A DNA stretch of 64,000 nucleotides, from contig NZ_CP017770.1 of the NCBI RefSeq assembly GCF_001857945.1, positions 1,178,001 to 1,242,000 of the forward strand, written 5' to 3'. Under the pieces are notes generated by a model. That model made no database searches and was not told where the DNA came from. It was given only the letters and a program-made list of their open reading frames with translations. This stretch comes from Paenibacillus crassostreae (GTDB lineage Bacteria; Bacillota; Bacilli; Paenibacillales; Paenibacillaceae). This document shows, piece by piece, positions 56,789-64,000 of this stretch. A program made the translations under genes and the position numbers. Position 1 is the stretch's first letter. Each line of letters opens with the position of its first letter.

Positions 56789-57062
56789 AATGCCTCCAAT
56801 GATATTTAACTTCACTTTTCTCCAAGGTCTTGAAACTTATATTTATCATTGTTTCTAATATTTTATAACAATTATCTAAATAAGGTAATGATTATTTGAA
56901 AGAGATAGCCAACCGAATCTCTTGAGACATGTGATTCCTATATATTAGAAGCCAATACTATTAATTTACTACCATATATTTCTCACAAGGAAAAGCTTGA
57001 ATTATACTCTGAATTTCTTTATAACGATTCGTGACAATCCCACTTACATTTGACTTCCCACC
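56789..57062. other. Intergenic, nothing recognised
   Basis: Very AT-rich sequence between the array 2 leader and the terminator of the exporter gene. No frame or hairpin worth reporting. Confidence 0.4.
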
Positions 57063-57090
57063 AAAAAAAACAGGGATTCCTCAGAATCCC
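57063..57090 (-). terminator. Terminator of the MMPL exporter gene
   Basis: GGGATTC-CTCA-GAATCCC; on the minus strand it is followed by TGTTTTTTTT. It begins 15 bp after the exporter stop. Confidence 0.9.
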
Positions 57091-57104
57091 CGTCCCCTAC
57101 ATAA

Positions 57105-59402
57105 TCAACTCTCTTGATCTTTGCGCAATATTTCATTCGGTTTATCTAACTTAGCGATTAATTTGTCTCCTTCGACATCTAAGTTTGGCAAGATACGATC
57201 TAACCACTTGGGTAACCACCAAGCTTTTTCACCGAAAATAGCCATAACAGCAGGAACCAATGTCATTCGTACAAGAAACGTGTCAATAAAGATACCGATC
57301 GTTAACGCAAAACCGATCTGTTTGATCATGATATCATCGGTAAATATAAATCCAGCAAAAACAGATACCATAATGACTGCCGCACCTAGCACCACACGGC
57401 TTGCTTGATTGTATCCATGAACAATGGACTCCTTACCCTTATGCCCATGAACGTATGATTCGCGCATGGAACTAACAAGGAACACCTGATAATCCATAGC
57501 CAGACCGTAGAGAATACCGGTCGTTACAATCGGCATAAAGCTAAGCAACGGTCCACCCGTATCGAAACCGAATACATCATTCAGCCATCCCCATTGAAAC
57601 ACTGCTGTGGTGATACCGAATGTTGCCAGTATACTTAGTAGAAAACCAAGCGTTGCTTTAATGGGTACAACAATTGAACGAAAGACTAACATGAGAATAA
57701 TCAGCGAAAGAATAACTATAATACCAATATAAATTGGAAAAACATTGCCCAACTTAACCGACATGTCAATATTTACAGCTGTAAATCCGGTAACGCCTAA
57801 CGTAACTCCCCCACCCGTCTGTAGGTCAAGTTCACGTAATTGCTGTACCAATTCTTTCGTTTCTATATCCGTAGGTCCCGTATCTGGAATTAGACTGAAT
57901 ATAGCCAAATTACCATTCTCATTGATACCTAAAGGCGATACTTGAGATACGTTGTCCTGACTTTGAAGCTCCATCACGAGACCCATCAGATGTTCGATTG
58001 TAAGCTTTGAAGATGAGTCCTCTAACTCTGCAACCAAAATTAGTGGTCCGTTAAATCCTTCACCAAATCCCTCTGAAATCGCATCATAACTTTGCCTAGC
58101 CGCCGTATCTAAATTCGCTGTGGCCGCTCCAGGGATACCCATATCCATTTTCAGTATCGGTGTCGCTGCAATCCCTAGGATTACAATAACTACAACAATG
58201 ACTAGCCAGCGAAACTTCACAACACCTCTGACCCATCTATCAGAAAATCCAATACGTGTTGCATTTGCTGCTTTTAGCTGATTCTTGTTACGAGCTTTTG
58301 GAGAACATATCTTCTCGCCCACTAAACCAAGCAAAGCCGGTAATAACGTCAACACAAGTAACATATTAACCAAAACTGTTGCTGCAGCTACTAATGCCAT
58401 GGTCGATAAGAACGAAATACCCATAACCAGCATGCCACACAAAGCAATAATAACAGTTAATCCTGCGAAGAATACCGCACTTCCAGCAGTACCAGTCGCT
58501 CTGCTTGCTGCTTCCTGAGCACTCAATCCCTGATCAAATATCAACCGACGTTGGCGATTAACAATGAATAAGCAATAATCAATCCCAACTGCCAGACCAA
58601 TCATAAGTCCTAGAATAGCTGAAACATTCGTCATTTCAATAAAACTCGAAATTGAGAACGCTCCCCCGACCCCTATAGCAATACCTAAAAGTGCTGTGAG
58701 TAACGGAAGACCTGCAGCGACCACAGACCCTAAAGTCATCAATAACACAATCGCAGCCACAATCAATCCAATCACTTCTCCGGATCCAATTCCAATCTCC
58801 AGAGATAGCAGTGATTCACTAGGAAGTACGGATATTTCTTCTTCTTTCTCAAGAGCGGTTACGGTCTCAATAATCGTATCCTTCACATCTTGAGGAATAG
58901 CTGTCAACTCATCTGTAAACTGAAATTGGAATAATGCAATTGTACCGTCGGCAGAGAGCAACACTCCTGGAAGTGGCATACCATCCACGATCATGATACC
59001 GTATGGAGGCAAATCATCTGGATTTGCATTCTGCATCATCATGGCATTCAAATCATTAGCTCCTGATGCGAGCTCTGCAGTGTTAACTACATAATCTAAA
59101 TGATATACCTCTGAAATGATCTTACCAATCGCAGCACCACGCTCTGGTGTATCCAATCTTTGATCATCAGAAGCCTTAAATACAACACTACCTTGCCCAC
59201 CTGAAGCAATCGGAAGCTCATTGGATAACTGGTCCAACACTCGCTGTGATTCCGTACCTTCTATTTTCATCTCGTTGCTTATATGAATGCCGTTTATGCC
59301 TAACAATGTTGCGACAAGACCTACAATGGCCAACCAACTTACAATGAAATACCAAGGCTTTCGAAAAGCCTTATTACTAATTTTGTATAAAAATGTGGAC
59401 AT
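57105..59402 (-). CDS. MMPL/RND-family membrane exporter
   Basis: 765 residues with about twelve membrane segments in the RND arrangement: segment 1 (about 18-38), a large extracellular loop, five segments (about 205-370), then the same pattern again (about 400-740). Conserved MMPL features are GLAVGIDYCLFIVNRQRR in the first half and GLAMDYQVFLVSSMRESYVH in the second, both with the proton-relay Asp-Tyr pair. Such proteins (YdfJ/MmpL-like) export lipids or hydrophobic drugs by proton antiport. It is directly downstream of a TetR-type repressor gene and is probably controlled by it. Confidence 0.9.
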   Translation of the reverse strand: MSTFLYKISNKAFRKPWYFIVSWLAIVGLVATLLGINGIHISNEMKIEGTESQRVLDQLSNELPIASGGQGSVVFKASDDQRLDTPERGAAIGKIISEVYHLDYVVNTAELASGANDLNAMMMQNANPDDLPPYGIMIVDGMPLPGVLLSADGTIALFQFQFTDELTAIPQDVKDTIIETVTALEKEEEISVLPSESLLSLEIGIGSGEVIGLIVAAIVLLMTLGSVVAAGLPLLTALLGIAIGVGGAFSISSFIEMTNVSAILGLMIGLAVGIDYCLFIVNRQRRLIFDQGLSAQEAASRATGTAGSAVFFAGLTVIIALCGMLVMGISFLSTMALVAAATVLVNMLLVLTLLPALLGLVGEKICSPKARNKNQLKAANATRIGFSDRWVRGVVKFRWLVIVVVIVILGIAATPILKMDMGIPGAATANLDTAARQSYDAISEGFGEGFNGPLILVAELEDSSSKLTIEHLMGLVMELQSQDNVSQVSPLGINENGNLAIFSLIPDTGPTDIETKELVQQLRELDLQTGGGVTLGVTGFTAVNIDMSVKLGNVFPIYIGIIVILSLIILMLVFRSIVVPIKATLGFLLSILATFGITTAVFQWGWLNDVFGFDTGGPLLSFMPIVTTGILYGLAMDYQVFLVSSMRESYVHGHKGKESIVHGYNQASRVVLGAAVIMVSVFAGFIFTDDIMIKQIGFALTIGIFIDTFLVRMTLVPAVMAIFGEKAWWLPKWLDRILPNLDVEGDKLIAKLDKPNEILRKDQES

Positions 59403-59443
59403 CTCTCTATTTTCCCTCCAACTATCTTAATAAGTATGTGTGT

Positions 59444-60043
59444 TTAAAAGCCGTTCTTTAAATATTTGTAAATTTTCTCCATATACTGATGGAATGCACT
59501 ATTGGATGACGGTTGATCTGGAAACTCTACATGAAGACTTCCATCGATGACGGGCAACATAGCACCATAAACTGCCCCTACTAGAAGATGAATATATACT
59601 TCATCAACCTTCCCATTCGTTATGATGATTAACGTTTTTTGGGCGTCAACATGCAAGCGATATATTACATCAAGAAAGTAAGGTTCCATAGATGGATTTT
59701 TTTTGCAGATCAATGCGAGTTCACGAATTTTTTTTAAATAATCTACAGTAAGCTGCGTTTTTATCAATTGGAAAAGGATATCGATCGGTGGGGTATCTTC
59801 AGATAAATTCTCTAACAATTGTTCTATTTCAATCGTGTCATTAAATATAGTAGCTCCTGATGCAACGGCTTCTTCCTTACAGGAAAAATAATTGGTAAAC
59901 GTTCTTCTAGAATACCCTGCTCGCCCTACCACATCTTCAACGATGAACCCATCAAGACCGTGTTCGAGAGCAAGTTCAAAGGCAGCATTGGCAAGAGCTC
60001 GCACCGTCGCTTCCTTTTTTATGTACCTTAGACTTGTTTTAAT
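59444..60043 (-). CDS. TetR-family transcriptional repressor
   Basis: About 199 residues if started at ATT 60043: AAGGAGGAG lies seven bases upstream and no ATG, GTG or TTG occurs in any frame at a suitable distance. The frame is open to ATG 60112, but that would place the operator palindrome at 60073-60087 inside the coding sequence and add 23 residues not seen in the family. The N-terminal HTH reads TVRALANAAFELALEHGLDG followed by FIVEDVVGRAGYSRRTFTNY, the TetR signature; the rest is the helical ligand domain. It is 41 bp upstream of the MMPL exporter gene, in the same direction, and should repress both. Confidence 0.9.
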   Translation of the reverse strand: MKTSLRYIKKEATVRALANAAFELALEHGLDGFIVEDVVGRAGYSRRTFTNYFSCKEEAVASGATIFNDTIEIEQLLENLSEDTPPIDILFQLIKTQLTVDYLKKIRELALICKKNPSMEPYFLDVIYRLHVDAQKTLIIITNGKVDEVYIHLLVGAVYGAMLPVIDGSLHVEFPDQPSSNSAFHQYMEKIYKYLKNGF

Positions 60044-60072
60044 CGTGTAACTCCTCCTTTCCGCTTTTTCCC

Positions 60073-60087
60073 AACTAACAGTTAGTT
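60073..60087. promoter_or_regulatory. Operator palindrome of the TetR-type repressor
   Basis: AACTAAC-A-GTTAGTT, a perfect 7-bp inverted repeat with one central base, just upstream of the ribosome site of the tetR gene. Size and position are typical of autoregulatory TetR operators. Confidence 0.65.
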
Positions 60088-60223
60088 TACAATATTTTTG
60101 CCCAAAGTGCAATTTTGCGCATTACGCAAAAAAAAAAAAAAAACAAGAGACGAACTCTCTAAATATCTGGAGTTCGTCTTCACAAGAATATTCGGGTATT
60201 CAAAATACTATCTCTCTTCCATC

Positions 60224-60979
60224 TTATTTATATCTCCCATATTGCTTAGCATAAGAAATGATTTGTTGGTAGGCCTTTTTATCCTTCATCATCTTTAAGG
60301 GGTAGAATTGGGGTCTTGTATTTACTTCCAGAATCCACGATTCACCTTTGGGGTCCAACGCCACGTCCAAGCCAAGTTCCCTGAATCCCTTTATCTGTCG
60401 GTCGAAATGATTTCCTACCGTTACACCCATCTTCTTCAATTTAGTTTCCATACGCTGAATTTCGTCTTTATGATATCCTGCACCTGACATTGTTTCATAG
60501 AAGTACCCAATTTTCCCACCTTGATTGTAGTTTGTAGCAACCTTTTCCTTCTTTCCGATCTTTGTGAAAATGGAACTGCTAATCCATGCACCCTTATTCG
60601 TCTTTTGCACCATGACACGAATATCAAAGGGTTTACTATTCGTACTAGCCAGCTTAATCCCCTTTTGCAATAAATAAGATTTGTTACTGGCATAGCGACA
60701 TAACTTATCATATAACCGATCTATTGATTCATAAGTAGATTTGACTGTATTTACTTGGATTTGGTAACCCTTCTTGATTCTTTTCATGCGAATAACATTG
60801 AATCCCCCGGAACCACCCGTAGGTTTGAAATAAACAGTGGAATAAGAAGCAAACATTGAAATCAAGTTCTTTTTATTAAAAAGTAATGTTTGTGGAACAT
60901 GCTTCCTTAGATCCGGATGCTTCAATATCCAGTTTGTTTTTACCCATTTACTTTTGATTGAAGCGCTGGTGTATTTCAT
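60224..60979 (-). CDS. YheC/YheD-type ATP-grasp protein (spore coat-associated family)
   Basis: 251 residues from ATG 60979, placed after AGGAGGTC; the frame opens 72 bp earlier without support. It has the ATP-grasp core of the YheC/YheD family: FKPTGGSGGFNVIRM (nucleotide-binding loop), FDIRVMVQK, and the metal-binding end ELGLDVALDPKGESWILEVN followed by TRPQF. Homologues occur in spore formers and are linked to the endospore coat; the chemical reaction is not known. It stands alone. Confidence 0.87.
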   Translation of the reverse strand: MKYTSASIKSKWVKTNWILKHPDLRKHVPQTLLFNKKNLISMFASYSTVYFKPTGGSGGFNVIRMKRIKKGYQIQVNTVKSTYESIDRLYDKLCRYASNKSYLLQKGIKLASTNSKPFDIRVMVQKTNKGAWISSSIFTKIGKKEKVATNYNQGGKIGYFYETMSGAGYHKDEIQRMETKLKKMGVTVGNHFDRQIKGFRELGLDVALDPKGESWILEVNTRPQFYPLKMMKDKKAYQQIISYAKQYGRYK

Positions 60980-61127
60980 CGCATAAGACCTCCTATTCAT
61001 TACATAGCATATGTTATGGGGAATTAGCCTGTCACCGCTTTTGCCCAACATCTGAATTATCCCATTGATTGATTAAATTTAATTAGGTAATATTGGGACA
61101 ATATGGTTCAACTATAGGAGGAAGATT

Positions 61128-61997
61128 ATGTTTACTTGTTACGCTAAGCAAGATCAATTTGAAACGTATGTACTAGCAAGCGAAGATCGTCAAATTTATA
61201 TTGAAGTGGTTCCCGAACGAGGCTGTATTATCAGTAAATATATGTACAATAACGAATCAATTTTTTATCTTGAGCAAGAAACATTGGAAGACCTATCGAA
61301 AAACATACGTGGTGGCAATCCTATTTTGTTTCCTATTAGTAGCTACTTAGTTGATGAGACTTATTATTACAAAGATACAGCTTATCAATTAAAGCAGCAC
61401 GGCTTTGCGCGTAATCTAGTAGGCCAAGTTATTCATACTTCCGCTGATGACAACAGTGCTTCAATCACCCTTGAAATGGTAGATAATGAAGAGACTTTGA
61501 TTCGATATCCTTTCCATTTCAAACTGATCATGCAATATACACTTAACGAAAATGGTTTAAGTATTCAGGCTACTATTCATAATATGGATGATAAAGTGAT
61601 GCCGTTCTACTTGGGTTACCACCCTTATTTCTATGTAGCGGATAAAGAAAATCTTGCATTACAAGTTCCGTCATCTACTTACAAGGAAATGATACCTAAT
61701 AGTATAGTAGAAGATAAGTTTAACTTTAACCAAGACGAATCTAACGTCATTTATGATCAATTACAATCTAATAGCTGTGAGATGATTGATCATACAAGAC
61801 AACTGAAAGTAACGATCACCTCAGAGGATGTATATCAGTATATTGTACTTTGGGCACTACAAGGAAAACCCTTTGTATGTATAGAGCCTTGGATGGCTCC
61901 TGTAAATGGTATGAACGTTGGACAAGGTATTCAATTACTTGAAGCCAACCAATCGCACACATCCACCATCCAAATAAAAGCAGAATCATTGATTTAA
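61128..61997 (+). CDS. Aldose 1-epimerase-like protein
   Basis: 289 residues after ATAGGAGG. Beta-sandwich of the galactose-mutarotase family: GNPILFPISSYL, KQHGFARN (first catalytic-site His), YLGYHPYF (second His) and the Glu in VCIEPW. It would interconvert alpha and beta anomers of a sugar, or act on a phosphosugar as in YeaD-type members; the exact substrate is open. No signal peptide. Single gene with a strong terminator. Confidence 0.88.
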   Translation: MFTCYAKQDQFETYVLASEDRQIYIEVVPERGCIISKYMYNNESIFYLEQETLEDLSKNIRGGNPILFPISSYLVDETYYYKDTAYQLKQHGFARNLVGQVIHTSADDNSASITLEMVDNEETLIRYPFHFKLIMQYTLNENGLSIQATIHNMDDKVMPFYLGYHPYFYVADKENLALQVPSSTYKEMIPNSIVEDKFNFNQDESNVIYDQLQSNSCEMIDHTRQLKVTITSEDVYQYIVLWALQGKPFVCIEPWMAPVNGMNVGQGIQLLEANQSHTSTIQIKAESLI

Positions 61998-62023
61998 CTT
62001 TTTATATGTTAAAAATGCACAAC

Positions 62024-62069
62024 AAGTGGCATCTCCGAACTAAGAGTTTCCTGTTCGGAGATGCCACTT
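62024..62069. terminator. Bidirectional terminator between convergent genes
   Basis: A perfect 17-bp stem (arms AAGTGGCATCTCCGAAC and complement) with a 12-nt loop, between the epimerase-like and thioesterase genes. Confidence 0.85.
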
Positions 62070-62088
62070 TCGAATTGTAATATTAAGA

Positions 62089-62514
62089 CTAAGGTTTCGA
62101 AATTACACGGAATGTTCCCGTACCAAAAGCACATAATTCTCCGTTCTCTGTACGCACATAAGCTTGAGTATTAATCAATTTACGCGAACTATGAATAATT
62201 TCAGCTGTTACAAAGACTTTTCCTTTCTCTACGGGTGCAACATAGTTTAATGTTAAATTCGTTGTAACGATGTTATTCTCTGGCCTAGCAATCATTCCTA
62301 TCAAACCCATCGCAGAATCAATTAAAGTTGCGTGTACACCGCCATGCAGTATACCTATTTGGTTTAAATGATGAGGCAGTATATCAATTGAAACAACTAC
62401 CTTCTGCTCCTTTAATTCTTCAAATACACAACCTACGAACCCCCAGAATGTAGACTTGGCAAGCTGTTCCCATTCTCCAAAATTAGGATGAATATTATCC
62501 GAATTGTCCTTCAT
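62089..62514 (-). CDS. PaaI-type hotdog-fold thioesterase
   Basis: 141 residues, a single hotdog domain with the PaaI signature GILHGGVHATLIDSAMGLIG around residues 55-75 and NLTLNYVAPVEKGKVFVTAE after it. It would hydrolyse acyl-CoA esters. It lies 73 bp downstream of an acyl-CoA ligase gene in the same direction, so activation and release of acyl groups may be coordinated. Confidence 0.9.
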   Translation of the reverse strand: MKDNSDNIHPNFGEWEQLAKSTFWGFVGCVFEELKEQKVVVSIDILPHHLNQIGILHGGVHATLIDSAMGLIGMIARPENNIVTTNLTLNYVAPVEKGKVFVTAEIIHSSRKLINTQAYVRTENGELCAFGTGTFRVISKP

Positions 62515-62587
62515 AAATACACCTCCTCAACCTTACCCTTTTCAATATACTCTTACAGGAATTAACAAGCGTTAAAGGTTATTTATA

Positions 62588-64000
62588 TTACTTAGGCATC
62601 TTATCGGCGTCTTCATCAATCAATTTCCGTCGAAGAACTTTACCTACCAATGTCTTAGGAAATGATTGACGAAATTCGTATACTCTAGGAACTTTATACA
62701 CTGCTAACTTCTCCTTACACCAACGTTTTAGATCCTCTTCATTCGCTGTTGCGCCCTCTTTAAGTATAATATATGCTTTCACCGTCTCACCACGATATGG
62801 ATCTACCACGCCAGCTACAACAGCTTCTTCTACATCGGGATGTTCGAACAGCACTTCTTCCACTTCTCGTGGATATATATTATACCCACCTGCGATAATC
62901 AGATCTTTACGTCGATCCAGTATATAGAAGAAACCCTCGTCGTCCATCCGAGCCAAATCTCCTGTATATAGCCATCCATCACGAAGCGCCTTCTTTGTTT
63001 CTTCAGGTTGTTGCCAGTATCCCTTCATCACCTGCGGTCCTCGGATAATCAACTCTCCAATATCACCTTGTGGCATCTCATCTCCCGTATCCGGGTGTAC
63101 GATACGTGCTTCAGTATCAGGAAAAGGGATGCCGATAGAACCAACTTTTCGCTTCTCCCATAGGTTGTTCGCATGTGTTACCGGTGACGCTTCTGTCAGA
63201 CCGTAACCTTCAATTAATGTTCCTCCTGTCATCCTCTCAAAACGCTCCTGAACTTCAACCGGTAAAGAAGCAGCACCACTAATACATATTTTCACTGAGG
63301 AAAGATCGAATTTCTGAATATCAGGATGATTGATCACGGCAATATACATGGTTGGTGCTCCAGGAAATACAGTCGGCTTCAATCGATTCATCGTCTTCAA
63401 CACCTGACCAATATCAAAACGTGGAATTAATATTAATGTACCAGCCATAAGAACGGATTGGTTAAGCAACACGGTCATACCGAACACATGGAAAAAGGGT
63501 AGGGCTGCAAAATAACGTTCCTTACCTATTTGAGCACGGTAGAACCAGAGCTTACTCTGATGCGTATTGGCTACCAGATTCATATGAGTAAGCATCACAC
63601 CCTTAGCGAAACCCGTAGTCCCACCCGTGTATTGAATGAGTGCAAGATCCTCATCAGCATCCACTGGAGTATCGTTTGGCTCAGCTGTCGACTGTTTCAA
63701 GAAAGGGAGGAATGGTAATACACTATTCCCATATGAGATCGGGTCGCCCGTCTTTTTATTCTTCAGGGGATATAGTAAATTTTTCGGAAATGGCAAGTAA
63801 TCCTTAATTGAGGTTACTAGAATATAGTCCAATGGTATTTTCTCTGTCGATTTCTGCACCCGATCGAATAGAATGTCCAGCGTTACAATCATCTTAACGC
63901 TCGCATCATTCAATTGATGCTCTAATTCTCGCGGCATATAGAGTGGGTTCGTCATCACGACGATACCGCCCATAAGTAGCGTCCCATAATATGCGATGAC
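62588..64000 (-). CDS. Long-chain fatty-acid-CoA ligase (partial, N-terminus outside window)
   Basis: About 470 C-terminal residues of an ANL-superfamily acyl-CoA synthetase; the frame continues to the right edge (IAYYGTLLMGGIVVMTNPLY), so the internal ATG at 63973 is not the start. Motifs: AMP-binding loop YTGGTTGFAKGV, GYGLTEASPV, GDLARMDDEGFFYILDR, and catalytic Lys near the end in FPKTLVGKVLRRKL. It makes acyl-CoA from fatty acid, ATP and CoA. Close to FadD/LcfA by its sequence. Followed by the thioesterase gene. Confidence 0.93.
   Translation of the reverse strand, partial: VIAYYGTLLMGGIVVMTNPLYMPRELEHQLNDASVKMIVTLDILFDRVQKSTEKIPLDYILVTSIKDYLPFPKNLLYPLKNKKTGDPISYGNSVLPFLPFLKQSTAEPNDTPVDADEDLALIQYTGGTTGFAKGVMLTHMNLVANTHQSKLWFYRAQIGKERYFAALPFFHVFGMTVLLNQSVLMAGTLILIPRFDIGQVLKTMNRLKPTVFPGAPTMYIAVINHPDIQKFDLSSVKICISGAASLPVEVQERFERMTGGTLIEGYGLTEASPVTHANNLWEKRKVGSIGIPFPDTEARIVHPDTGDEMPQGDIGELIIRGPQVMKGYWQQPEETKKALRDGWLYTGDLARMDDEGFFYILDRRKDLIIAGGYNIYPREVEEVLFEHPDVEEAVVAGVVDPYRGETVKAYIILKEGATANEEDLKRWCKEKLAVYKVPRVYEFRQSFPKTLVGKVLRRKLIDEDADKMPK

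Noticed and set aside
56609-57062. A second cas2 or other cas gene beside array 2
   Set aside because: Only the last few bases of cas2 are present in the copied leader; no frame of useful length follows.

Overview
The window looks like a chromosome segment of a spore-forming, polysaccharide-degrading Firmicute close to Paenibacillus. The reasons are the many YesM/YesN-type two-component systems, LplB/LplC/LplA-type sugar importers, membrane-bound and soluble AraC regulators, S-layer-type domains, a YheC/YheD-type ATP-grasp protein, a SigK fragment, and strong AAGGAGG ribosome binding sites. No rRNA, tRNA, insertion sequence or replication origin was seen.

Layout. 1-5301 (minus) is an oligosaccharide ABC importer (two permeases and a lipoprotein) followed by a membrane AraC-type regulator cut by the window edge. 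5725-6130 is the wreck of a BceB/FtsX-type permease. 6324-9548 is a uronate-glycan module: GH88 unsaturated glucuronyl hydrolase and a DUF2264 protein, divergent from an AraC activator. 10373-10582 is an N-terminal fragment of sigma-K. 11151-18488 holds a secreted amidase, a GH43 enzyme, a large HTH regulator, and a lipoprotein pair (PQQ-type propeller and esterase). 18574-26666 is a complete xylose-type system on the minus strand: sensor binding protein, histidine kinase, response regulator, then xylF-xylG-xylH, matching the XylFII-LytS-YesN plus XylFGH arrangement described in Clostridium beijerinckii. 26796-34803 is a GH16 beta-glucanase divergent from a second LplB/LplC/LplA-type importer with its own YesM/YesN pair. 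35057-37084 is a surface serine hydrolase of the beta-lactamase fold with S-layer domains.

37343-56788 is a type I-C CRISPR-Cas locus, all read on the minus strand: cas3-cas5c-cas8c(cas11c)-cas7c-cas4-cas1-cas2 between two arrays. Array 1, beside cas2, has 23 regular 33-nt repeats plus two decayed ones. Array 2, beyond cas3, has 130 regular 32-nt repeats plus one decayed one, so about 150 spacers in total. The two arrays have different repeats but clearly related leaders, and the leader copy at array 2 even includes the last bases of cas2. cas8c contains an internal ribosome binding site and ATG that should give the separate Cas11c small subunit.

56789-64000 is ordinary chromosome: an MMPL-type exporter with its TetR regulator, a YheC/YheD-type protein, an aldose-1-epimerase-like protein, a hotdog thioesterase and a fatty-acid-CoA ligase cut by the right edge.

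Most notable: the very large array 2 with duplicated spacers; two arrays sharing a leader but not a repeat; cas2 and tetR that both appear to start at ATT; a Cys-containing 20-codon leader ORF in front of xylF; a low-complexity acidic insertion in Cas8c; and the truncated sigK, which may mark the edge of a skin-like element or may simply be decay.
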